Origin: VRUE01 sp963796705
GTDB lineage: Bacteria > Actinomycetota > Thermoleophilia > Solirubrobacterales > 70-9
Length of the DNA stretch: 64,000 nucleotides
Assembly: GCA_963796705.1 (NCBI GenBank)
Contig: CAWCMK010000002.1
Location: 186,001 to 250,000, forward strand
Direction of reading: 5' to 3'
Under the pieces are notes generated by a model. That model had not been told where the DNA came from. It saw only the letters and a list, made by a program, of their open reading frames with translations, and ran no database searches. Of this stretch, positions 9,020-16,481 are shown in pieces. Positions within the stretch are counted from its first letter, which is position 1, and each line of letters opens with the position of its first letter. The position numbers and the translations under genes were made by a program.

Positions 9020-9726
9020 GGTGGGGCCGCCGCCTTTTCGTTGTAGGAGGGGGGAGTTAGCCGCAGGACCGCGGCGTCCCTGATGCTCGCCGCGGCACCG
9101 GCATCTTTGACCGGGCTTGGACTCGCGCTCGGACTCGTGTTGAGGCCGACGCGGACTTCGATCACGCCGATCGCCTGCGCGGCCGTGAGGCCTTCCGTGC
9201 CCGGCACTATTTCGCTCACCGAGCCGCTGGAAGAGCCGGCATAACTGAAGATCGAGGTGCTGGGGGGAATCGGCACCACCTTGGTGACAAGCGTCGTCGT
9301 CGTCGGAGTCGCGGAGTAGGTGCTCCCCGGGTAGGTACCGGTTCCTTCGTAGTCGTATTGGGTGAGCGTTTCGCCGCTGTATTTAATTTCCGTCTTGGTC
9401 GGGATGGGTGCCACCTGGGAGCCCTGGGTGCCAACCGCGTGGATGAACCTCAGGGTCGACCCGGTACTCTTTTCGAGGATCGGCGCCGCCTTCGGCGCTA
9501 TGCATGCCGAGTGCAGCTCTTCGATGATCCGCGTCACGGCAATCCTTGCCCGCTGAGTCGCATCGACACGGGCGCTGACCCTGGCGGTGCCGTGGATCAC
9601 GACGATGATCAGCGTCGCGAGTGCCGCCATGACGACGATGCCCGCCGCCATCGCGACGATCAGCTCGACGAGGGTCGTTCCGCGCTCGCTTCCCAGGTCT
9701 CCGAGGCGTGTCTCGCTCATGGGCAT
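9010..9726 (-). CDS. Minor prepilin, PilW-like
   Basis: 238 residues with a prepilin N-terminus: LGSERGTTLVELIVAMAAG, in which cleavage is expected after the Gly before TTLVEL and Glu+5 is present, followed by the hydrophobic alpha-1 helix (IVVMAALATLIIVVI). The globular part is Ser/Thr-rich and has a C-terminal Cys. It lies between PilV-like and PilX-like genes and overlaps both by 10 bases, so the three are translationally coupled. Minor pilins of this kind prime pilus assembly and cap the tip. A start two codons later (ATG 9720) is also possible. Confidence 0.8.
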   Translation of the reverse strand: MPMSETRLGDLGSERGTTLVELIVAMAAGIVVMAALATLIIVVIHGTARVSARVDATQRARIAVTRIIEELHSACIAPKAAPILEKSTGSTLRFIHAVGTQGSQVAPIPTKTEIKYSGETLTQYDYEGTGTYPGSTYSATPTTTTLVTKVVPIPPSTSIFSYAGSSSGSVSEIVPGTEGLTAAQAIGVIEVRVGLNTSPSASPSPVKDAGAAASIRDAAVLRLTPPSYNEKAAAPPCQ

Positions 9727-11045
9727 GTGTTGGTTTCGGAGCCGCTGCCGGTCAGGTTGAGGTTTGCCGTGACGGTTGCCGATACGGTTTCGACCGCGAC
9801 GTTTTTCGCGTACAGCCGGTGGTTCTGGCCCGAGAAGTTCGCCGAGGCACAGATTTCATACGTGCTCCAGGGGAGCGCCGGCGTCATCGGGCCGGTCGTC
9901 GTCTGGCTCTGGTGTCCGTTTGCTTCGGTCGTGTACACGTACTTGCCGGCGGCTGCGCACTTGCTGTCGGTGATCGTCACCCGAGCCCCCTGGATTTTCG
10001 TGCTCCCGTTGGTCGTAACCGTAATTTCCAGCGCAGGCATGCGAATCTGGGGAGCGGTGACCGAGGCGCCGGAGGGCACCGCGATACTTGCCATCGCTTC
10101 GGAGGAGGAGGGCTTGTTTGATTCGCAGGCGCCAGCGTAGACCGTGTAGGCGGTCTTGAAGGGAAACAGCGAGGCGACAACCGCGTACTTCGTCGAGCCG
10201 ACTTCTTCGGTTGTCGGTTTGTAGCTTTTCGCGCTCGTCCCCATTTCGGCGTCATAGAGGGCGACGTATTGGGGGACGACGCTGTAACTGGTCGTCCCGA
10301 GCTTGTAGAAGAAGGGCGCTTTCAGCGTGCCCGCTTGGTCGAGCAACAGCGGCACACGCTGCGTCTGGCCGCCGCTCACCTGCACCTGCTGTCCCGACGG
10401 TGGGTTGCCGAACCTTTCGACAAGCCCGGTTCCGCTCGGCGTCAGCGTATAGGTGCCGGCGGGAAGATCGGCGAAGATCGCACAACCGTTGGAATCCGTC
10501 GTCCCGCTGAAGCTGCTGGTTCCGGTTCCGCTCAGGTGCAGGCCCGAGAGGGCCTTGCCCTGAGCGTTTGTCGCCGAGATCACGATGCTTCCGTGGGTCG
10601 GGTCGAGCGATCCGTTTGAGGGGGAGACGATGCTCTGTAGGGAGATCGGGCTTCCTTGGCCACTCTTCTGGCGAACGGTCGATGTGATCCGCACGTAATC
10701 GGGTGTCGATTCGTTTTCGTTGCACGACGAGGTGCCCGAGGTGTTGTTGACGAAGACGCCGGTCGATTCGACTTCGAATTCGGTGCCGTTGAGGGTCACC
10801 GGGCGGACTTCGTGGAGGCCGTTGAGTGTCGAGATTCGTTTTGCGCGCAGGCGCGCCTGGTCTTCCTGTGCCATCGCGTATGCCTGCGTGCGTGCGCGCT
10901 CCTGCGCGGCCGAGCGTGTCGAGGCGACGAGCAGCGAGAGCACCGCGCTGCCGACGATGATGATCAGCATGGCGCTGATCAGCACCTCGATCAGGGCGAA
11001 GCCCGCCTCGGAGGGCGGCGCCGCTCGGCATCGCAGTTTGGGCAT
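9717..11045 (-). CDS. Minor prepilin with a carboxypeptidase-regulatory-like domain (PilV-like)
   Basis: 442 residues from ATG 11045; a GTG at 11105 would add 20. The N-terminus SEAGFALIEVLISAMLIII is a canonical class III signal with Glu+5 and hydrophobic helix. The body is unusually long for PilV. About residues 150-215 read GSIVISATNAQGKALSGLHL...SFSGTTDSNGCAIFADLPAGTYTLT, a carboxypeptidase-regulatory/CnaB-like beta-sandwich. A second beta-rich stretch follows (EITVTTNGSTKIQGARVTITD). Such modules in a minor pilin suggest an adhesive or stiffened tip. First gene of the operon; the promoter probably lies in 11046-11195, shared with the divergent HxlR gene. Confidence 0.75.
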   Translation of the reverse strand: MPKLRCRAAPPSEAGFALIEVLISAMLIIIVGSAVLSLLVASTRSAAQERARTQAYAMAQEDQARLRAKRISTLNGLHEVRPVTLNGTEFEVESTGVFVNNTSGTSSCNENESTPDYVRITSTVRQKSGQGSPISLQSIVSPSNGSLDPTHGSIVISATNAQGKALSGLHLSGTGTSSFSGTTDSNGCAIFADLPAGTYTLTPSGTGLVERFGNPPSGQQVQVSGGQTQRVPLLLDQAGTLKAPFFYKLGTTSYSVVPQYVALYDAEMGTSAKSYKPTTEEVGSTKYAVVASLFPFKTAYTVYAGACESNKPSSSEAMASIAVPSGASVTAPQIRMPALEITVTTNGSTKIQGARVTITDSKCAAAGKYVYTTEANGHQSQTTTGPMTPALPWSTYEICASANFSGQNHRLYAKNVAVETVSATVTANLNLTGSGSETNTCP

Positions 11046-11195
11046 GGGACATCCATCGGATCGCAGCTCGCCTCGCTTTAGCCCGAACTGCCGAAAAATG
11101 CGCACTGCAAGGCCACTCGCCCAAAACTTCAGTAAGTAAAGCTATGGCGCTACACTTGCTGAAGCGCGTCCTGGTTGGATTCACGCGCCCGTTTG

Positions 11196-11540
11196 ATGAA
11201 CGCACTGAGCAATTCCAGCTGCCCCGTCTGCCGGACCGCCGACATCGTTTGCGGTAAGTGGACGCTGCTCGTAATCCGTGACTTGGCCGAAGGTTCGAGG
11301 CGTTTCTGCGAGTTGGAGCGCTCGCTGGAGGGGATCAGCCCACGGACGCTCTCTCTGCGGCTCCGGGCCCTCGAAGAGGAGGGTGTCGTCGCTCGCCACA
11401 CCTTTCCCGAGGTGCCACCTCGCGTCGAGTACGCCCTCACCGAGAAGGGCGAGGCGCTGGTCCCGCTGATCGAGGATATGCGTCGCTACGGGCGTCGCTG
11501 GCTCTTCGACGAGGCTGCGCACCAGCCGGCGACCGTCTAG
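11196..11540 (+). CDS. HxlR-family winged-helix regulator
   Basis: 114 residues from ATG 11196; TTG 11175 is an alternative. The core SCPVCRTADIVCGKWTLLVI, RFCELERSLEGISPRTLSLR and LEEEGVVARHTFPEVPPRVEY..T.KG is diagnostic for HxlR (MarR-like fold, DNA-binding dimers). The CPVC pair near the N-terminus could sense thiol oxidation or electrophiles, as in several HxlR members. It is divergent from the pilus operon with about 150 bases between, so it could control its own promoter or the pilus genes; no clear operator was picked out here. Confidence 0.88.
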   Translation: MNALSNSSCPVCRTADIVCGKWTLLVIRDLAEGSRRFCELERSLEGISPRTLSLRLRALEEEGVVARHTFPEVPPRVEYALTEKGEALVPLIEDMRRYGRRWLFDEAAHQPATV

Positions 11541-11595
11541 AGGCCCGCATAAGACGCGGGTTGCAAGGCGCCGTGCAGGCGCAGGAGGCCCAGGT

Positions 11596-13248
11596 GTGGG
11601 GCGGAAGCGATCCGGCGTGCGCGACTTTCTTTTCAACGAAGCCCTGAAGCGCCTGGCGGCCGACGCCGCGGTCCGGCTCAGCGCGCTCGTTGCCGGTGGC
11701 GAGCAGATCCCCTTTGACGTCGCCGAGCAGCCGGGCCCAGACTCCCTCTTTCATAGCTATGAGCCGCTGACCGCGCGCTTCGTCGAACTTCACGAGGGCG
11801 AGATCCGGGCTCTGCCCTCGTTCATCACAGCCCGCAACGCTGTCGAGGCCGCCGGGGTCGCGGTCCCCTACCTCGAGTCGCGCGGCGAGTTGGTGCCAAC
11901 CGACCCGGCCGCCCGCGCGGACCGTCTGCTGATCGCCTTCATCGCCTCACTGTGGGAAGGCTGCACCGAGTTCTCGCTCGATCGGGAGCGGCTCGAGCGG
12001 GCAAGCGACGCACTTGATGCCGAAGCGCGCAAACCCGACGAGGCGGATGTGCTTGTGGTGCCGATCGTCGGTCTGAAGATGGGCGTGGCGAGCCTCGAGC
12101 TGCCACACGGCGTGCGCCTGATCCGGGCCGACATGATCGAAGCACCGGTCGAGGCGATGCGCAGCGAGGGGATGGGACGGGCTGCCTGGGAACCCCAGTT
12201 TCTGGCCGTCGCCGAGCAGGGCGAGGGCGGTGAGAGCGCCGCCGAGGCGCTGCACCAGTTGCACGAGCTGATCAGCGTGATGAGGCTCTACAAGGCCGGC
12301 GGGATTGGTCTCGGCCCCTACGCCTTCGCGCCCACCGGGGAGGGCCACTGGGCCCGGATGCCGAGCGGCTCGCCCGCGACGCGCCCTGGCGCCTACAGGC
12401 TGAGTGATGCGGAGGCCGCGGGTCTGGCGGAGCTGGCGATTCGGTTGGAGGCTCGCCCCGATCCCGACGGTGCCCTCTCCTGGGCGGTGGCCCGCTTTGA
12501 GATGGGTTGTGCGCGGGAGACCGCGATGGAGGGCCTCAGCGATCATCTGCTGGCGTTGAGAGCGGTGCTCGAGGGCCATGGGCCGGTCGGGGCCTCGCTG
12601 CCGATGCGCGCTTCAGCCCTGATTACCGACGAGAGCTGCGACCGGATTGAGGCCCGGGGGCGCATCGAGGATGCGCTTGAGCTCGAGCGCTCGCTGATGA
12701 ACGGCGCCCCCGCCCGGGACGGCCTGGAGCTGGCCGCCTGGCTGGAGGAGGGCGTGCGCCGCCTGCTGCGCGAGGCCGCCCTCGGCACGCTCGGTGATGA
12801 TCTCGGCACGGTCGCCGACGAGTCGCTGATCGCCTCCGGACTTGAAGCCGGGGACATAGAGATTGCGGTGAGCGTCGGAGAATCGCCCGCTCCTAACGGA
12901 CGCGAAGCTCAGGAGATGCCGGTTTTGGAGGAGGCCGTGGCCCCCGTCGAGATCGGCGATCCCCTGTCGGAAAACGCCAAATTTGCAGAGGAGGTTGAGA
13001 TGCACGACCAGGAGACCCGCATCATGGAGCCGATCCCGGCCGAGGAGGAGATCCGGATCACTGCGACGCACTGGCTCGATGAGGTGGCGGTCGAGGACGG
13101 AACGATGGAGTGGGCCGCGGCCGAGAGCGACATCGCCCGCCGTGAGCGGATAGACAGCCCGCGGGTTCGCCACCTCTTCCCGGTGCCCGAGGACGCGGAC
13201 TGGGAGGTCCGCGAGCTCGAGTACGACCACTACCGCCGGGTCGGCTAG
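11596..13248 (+). CDS. Conserved-looking protein of unknown function, 550 residues
   Basis: Starts at GTG 11596 with GGAGG 8 bases upstream. No signal peptide or membrane helix. The first 330 residues are Leu/Ala/Glu-rich and look mainly alpha-helical, with a middle region around DHLLALRAVLEGHGPVGASLP that recalls the helical part of some HEPN-type proteins; this resemblance is weak. The last 150 residues are highly acidic and probably disordered up to a conserved-looking tail, HLFPVPEDADWEVRELEYDHYRR. It is convergent with two ArsA-type ATPase genes, only 2 bases apart from the nearer one. I do not recognise the family and give no function. Confidence 0.6.
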   Translation: MGRKRSGVRDFLFNEALKRLAADAAVRLSALVAGGEQIPFDVAEQPGPDSLFHSYEPLTARFVELHEGEIRALPSFITARNAVEAAGVAVPYLESRGELVPTDPAARADRLLIAFIASLWEGCTEFSLDRERLERASDALDAEARKPDEADVLVVPIVGLKMGVASLELPHGVRLIRADMIEAPVEAMRSEGMGRAAWEPQFLAVAEQGEGGESAAEALHQLHELISVMRLYKAGGIGLGPYAFAPTGEGHWARMPSGSPATRPGAYRLSDAEAAGLAELAIRLEARPDPDGALSWAVARFEMGCARETAMEGLSDHLLALRAVLEGHGPVGASLPMRASALITDESCDRIEARGRIEDALELERSLMNGAPARDGLELAAWLEEGVRRLLREAALGTLGDDLGTVADESLIASGLEAGDIEIAVSVGESPAPNGREAQEMPVLEEAVAPVEIGDPLSENAKFAEEVEMHDQETRIMEPIPAEEEIRITATHWLDEVAVEDGTMEWAAAESDIARRERIDSPRVRHLFPVPEDADWEVRELEYDHYRRVG

Positions 13249-13250
13249 CC

Positions 13251-14399
13251 CTAAAGGTCCGCCGCCAGCGCCGTCCGCTCGGCACCGCTGGCAAACAGGT
13301 AGCGATTGATCTCCGCCAGCCCGGCGAGGTCGTGGACGTCCTCGTCAAGATAGGGAATGCGGATTACGGCGCGGCTCCGCATCTCCCGCTGCAGGCGCTC
13401 GATGTTCGCGGCATCGCGCTCGGCGAGCGCCTGGTAGTCGGAGAAGTTCTCGGTGACGCGGCGCGCCAGGCCCTCGTTGCCCAGGGCCTTGGCGAGCGCG
13501 ACCTGCAGGCCCTCCGATGAGCCTCGAAGGCGCTCAGCGGAGTAATGGACCTTGTTGACGATCATCCCGCCGAAGGGCAGCTTTGCCTCCACCAGCTTGC
13601 GGTGGAAGTAGACGGCCTCATCGATCGGCTCCCCCTGGGGCCCGCAGATCACCAGGAAGCAGGTGTGGGGGTCGGCCAGCAGGTTGTTGACCCGCTTGGC
13701 GCGCGCCTGAAATCCCTCGACCATGCCGCTGAACGCATTGAAGAACTCGGCCAGATCTGCGATCAGGTCGAAGCCGACGATCCGCCGCAGGACGCTGAGT
13801 GCGACCGATGCACCGCGCCCGGCCACCCGGGCGGCGAGTCCGGTTGGCTTCATGAAGACCCGCAGCGAGCGCCCCTCGATGAACTGCGTGAGCCGCTTCG
13901 GCGCGTCGAGAAAGTCGAGCGCGTTGCGGGTCGGGGGGGTGTCGAGGACGAGCAGGTCAAAGCGCCCTTCGCTGTGCAGCTCGAAGAGCTTCTCCATCGC
14001 CATGTACTCCTGCGAGCCGGCGAGGGCGTTGGAGATTTGCTGATAGATGCGATTTTCGAGGACGCGGTCGCGTGACTCCTCGTCCGCTGCATGACGCGCG
14101 ACCAGCTCGTCGAAGGTCGCCTTGGCGTCGAGCATCATCGCCCACAGCTCGCCCCTGACCTCGATCCCCTGAGCGGCGAAGAGCTCCGGATCGACGCGTC
14201 TGGCCCGGTTGCCCAGCTCCTTCAGTCCGAGCGAGTCAGCGAGCCGCTTAGCGGGGTCGATCGTCAGCACACAGACCTTCAATCCCCGTGCCGCCATCCC
14301 GGCTGCGATCGCGGCCGAGGTGGTCGTCTTGCCGACCCCGCCGGAGCCGGCGCAGATGCAGACGTCCTTGCCCTCGAGGATCTCGCTGACCGATGGCAT
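13251..14399 (-). CDS. ArsA/GET3-family ATPase (second of a tandem pair)
   Basis: 382 residues with a deviant Walker A motif CAGSGGVGKTTTSAA (about residues 16-30), switch I-like TIDPAKRLADSLGL, and switch II LLVLDTPPTRNALDFLDAPKRL. The family includes arsenite-pump ATPases and GET3-type chaperones for tail-anchored proteins. There is no arsB, arsC or arsR nearby and no obvious As-binding cysteine set, so an arsenic role is not indicated; actinobacterial pairs of this type are of unknown client. Its ATG overlaps the stop of the upstream homologue (TGATG), indicating coupled translation and perhaps a heterodimer. Confidence 0.85.
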   Translation of the reverse strand: MPSVSEILEGKDVCICAGSGGVGKTTTSAAIAAGMAARGLKVCVLTIDPAKRLADSLGLKELGNRARRVDPELFAAQGIEVRGELWAMMLDAKATFDELVARHAADEESRDRVLENRIYQQISNALAGSQEYMAMEKLFELHSEGRFDLLVLDTPPTRNALDFLDAPKRLTQFIEGRSLRVFMKPTGLAARVAGRGASVALSVLRRIVGFDLIADLAEFFNAFSGMVEGFQARAKRVNNLLADPHTCFLVICGPQGEPIDEAVYFHRKLVEAKLPFGGMIVNKVHYSAERLRGSSEGLQVALAKALGNEGLARRVTENFSDYQALAERDAANIERLQREMRSRAVIRIPYLDEDVHDLAGLAEINRYLFASGAERTALAADL

Positions 14400-15385
14400 C
14401 AGATGAGCCTCTCGCCGAGCCGGCGGGCCGCCTCGACGCCGAGCTGGGGCTCGAACAGGAAGGGCAGCGTTTTTACCGGCGCCTCGACCCGGCGCCGGAG
14501 GCGGGCCAGCTGGGCGCGCTGCGAGCGGGCGCGATCGTGCTCGGAGACCGCGGCCCGCGCGGCAGCCCGCACGGCGCCGTTCTCGCCGGTGGTCAGCTCC
14601 GCAAGTCGCGCCGCCTCCTCCTTGCTGAAGCGCTCCGGGTAGAGCCCGTTCATGTAGATGCGGTCGACCGCGACCCCGACCTCCTCCCGCAGGTCGCGCT
14701 CGAGCGCCGCCGACTCGTTGACAGGCATCTCCTCGGGGAGCGCGACGATCGCGGCACCCGTGTGCCGCTGGTCGGTGATCAGGCGGTCGAGCTGCTTGGC
14801 CTGGGAGTGGATCGGGCCGACCCTGGCAATCGCCGCGAAGGTACGCGGCGTCTGCAGGAAGCCGACCCCGTGGCCAGTGGCCGGAGCATCGACGATCACG
14901 AGGTCGTACTTGCGCCCGGACTTGACCCTGCGGTCGAGCTGCGTCAGCTCCCAGATCTTGCCGATCGTGACCAGCTCCTTGAGGCCCGGTGTTGCGGCCG
15001 CCAGATAGCTGAAGATGCGGCTGCGAAAGAGCATGTCGCGCATCGCCCGAACCTTGAGCTGCAGCAGCACGTACTCGCGCATCGACTCGTCGGGGTCGAT
15101 CGAGATCGCCCAGAGGTTCTCCTCCATCGGGACCTCGTGGAAGCCGACCTCGGTGTGCTCGAAGAGTCGTGAGGCGTTCTCCTGGGAGGCGACCTCGCAG
15201 ACGATGGTGCGTTTTCCCTCGGCTGCGGCGCGCAGTCCGAGCGCGGCGGAGATGGTCGTCTTGCCGACGCCCCCCTTGCCGGTGACGAATACCAAGCGCT
15301 TGTCGAGCAGCTCGCGGATCGGGTGATTCCTAGCAATTTCGGCGTCGGGCAGGAAAAGCGGTGGCCCATGCGAATACCCGCGCAT
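14399..15385 (-). CDS. ArsA/GET3-family ATPase (first of a tandem pair)
   Basis: 328 residues if started at ATG 15385. Conserved sequence begins at IRELLDKRLVFVTGKGGVGK, then SAALGLRAAAEGKRTIVCEV and YDLVIVDAPATGHGVGFLQTP. The longer frame reaching 15862 is only the antisense of parA and is rejected. GKGGVGKTT is the signature-lysine P-loop used by dimeric ArsA/MinD ATPases. The start overlaps the start of the divergent parA by two bases, so one of the two probably begins further in. It is translationally coupled with the second ArsA gene through TGATG. Confidence 0.82.
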   Translation of the reverse strand: MRGYSHGPPLFLPDAEIARNHPIRELLDKRLVFVTGKGGVGKTTISAALGLRAAAEGKRTIVCEVASQENASRLFEHTEVGFHEVPMEENLWAISIDPDESMREYVLLQLKVRAMRDMLFRSRIFSYLAAATPGLKELVTIGKIWELTQLDRRVKSGRKYDLVIVDAPATGHGVGFLQTPRTFAAIARVGPIHSQAKQLDRLITDQRHTGAAIVALPEEMPVNESAALERDLREEVGVAVDRIYMNGLYPERFSKEEAARLAELTTGENGAVRAAARAAVSEHDRARSQRAQLARLRRRVEAPVKTLPFLFEPQLGVEAARRLGERLI

Positions 15386-16481
15386 GGGATTCCTGAGCCG
15401 AAGGTCGAAGTCCGCGCCCGTGATCGAGGAGCATCCAATCGTCGAAGAGCTCGAGGAGATGGAGCGGCTAGTTCCCCCACCGGGAACGCCTGCACGCGCG
15501 GCGGAACGGCGCGAGCAAATCCCAGATCCTGAGCCCTCTCGCGCGAGCCAGGGAGACGCATTTGTCAGCGACCCTGCCAGCGAGAGGGAGGCAGCCGCCG
15601 CGACCGTCAAAGGTCCCTCCGGGCCCGAGCCCAAGCCTGAGCGGATGAAGGCGCGGGACCTAATTGCGCCCAGCAGGCATGAGACGCCGGCCGAGGAGCC
15701 TGAGAGCGAGGTTCCGACAAAGCACGCCGAGGTGATCGCCTTCGCCAACCAGAAGGGCGGTGTCGCGAAGACGACCACGACGCTGAACCTTGCCGTGGCC
15801 TTCGCCGAGGCCGGTCGCAGGGTTCTCTGCATAGACCTTGACCCGCAGGGAAACCTGACCATGAGCCAGGGGATTGACCCCGATAAGGTCGAGAAGAGCC
15901 TCTACGACGTGCTCGTTAACGACACGCCGATCAGCGAGATCATCCAGCATCGCGAGATCGACATCGCGGTCGCTTCCATCGACCTGGCGGGCGCCGAGAT
16001 CGCGATGAGCACAAAGATCGGCCGCGAGCGCTCGCTCGAGAAGGCGCTCAAGGAGATCATCGGCGACTACGACTTCGTCTGCATCGACACGCCCCCCAGC
16101 CTCGGCCTGCTGACGATCAACGCGCTGACGGCGGCGACTAAGGTGATCGTCCCCGTCCAGTGCGAGTATCTCTCGATGCGCGGACTGGTCCAGCTCCAGA
16201 ACACGCTGAAGATGATTCAGGAGAATCTGAACCCCGAGGTGCGGATCGAGGGCATCCTGCCGACGATGCTTGACACGAGGACCGTCCACGCCAAGGAGGC
16301 GGTGGAGATTCTTGAAGAGAACTTCGGCGACCTGGTCTTCAAGTCGCGGATTCGCAAGGCGATCAAATTCGCCGAGGCCCCGGTGAAAGGCGCAAGCGTC
16401 CTCAAGTACGATCCCGAGGGCAACGCCGCGAACTACTACCGAGAGCTTGCGAAGGAGGTCTTGGCAAATGAGTCGGCGTAA
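15384..16481 (+). CDS. parA: ParA/Soj-family ATPase with N-terminal extension
   Basis: 365 residues from ATG 15384; GTG 15420 and ATG 15459 are alternatives, and no start has a good ribosome binding site. The first ~115 residues are charged, Pro/Glu-rich and probably disordered. The ATPase core follows: VIAFANQKGGVAKTTTTLNL (deviant Walker A), LCIDLDPQGNLT, FVCIDTPPSLGLLTINAL (Walker B) and VPVQCEYLSMRGLVQL. ParA dimers bind DNA non-specifically and position chromosomes, plasmids or protein cargo. There is no parB here. Instead the stop lies inside the next gene, an FtsZ, suggesting that this ParA works with FtsZ. Confidence 0.9.
   Translation: MGFLSRRSKSAPVIEEHPIVEELEEMERLVPPPGTPARAAERREQIPDPEPSRASQGDAFVSDPASEREAAAATVKGPSGPEPKPERMKARDLIAPSRHETPAEEPESEVPTKHAEVIAFANQKGGVAKTTTTLNLAVAFAEAGRRVLCIDLDPQGNLTMSQGIDPDKVEKSLYDVLVNDTPISEIIQHREIDIAVASIDLAGAEIAMSTKIGRERSLEKALKEIIGDYDFVCIDTPPSLGLLTINALTAATKVIVPVQCEYLSMRGLVQLQNTLKMIQENLNPEVRIEGILPTMLDTRTVHAKEAVEILEENFGDLVFKSRIRKAIKFAEAPVKGASVLKYDPEGNAANYYRELAKEVLANESA

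Noticed and set aside
13251..15385. Arsenic-resistance locus
   Set aside because: ArsA-type ATPases are present but arsB, arsC, arsR and As-binding Cys sets are not, so only the protein family is claimed.
15386..15862. N-terminal extension of the first ArsA ATPase to 15862
   Set aside because: Lies antisense to the conserved part of ParA; homologous sequence begins only at IRELLDKRLVFVTGKGG.
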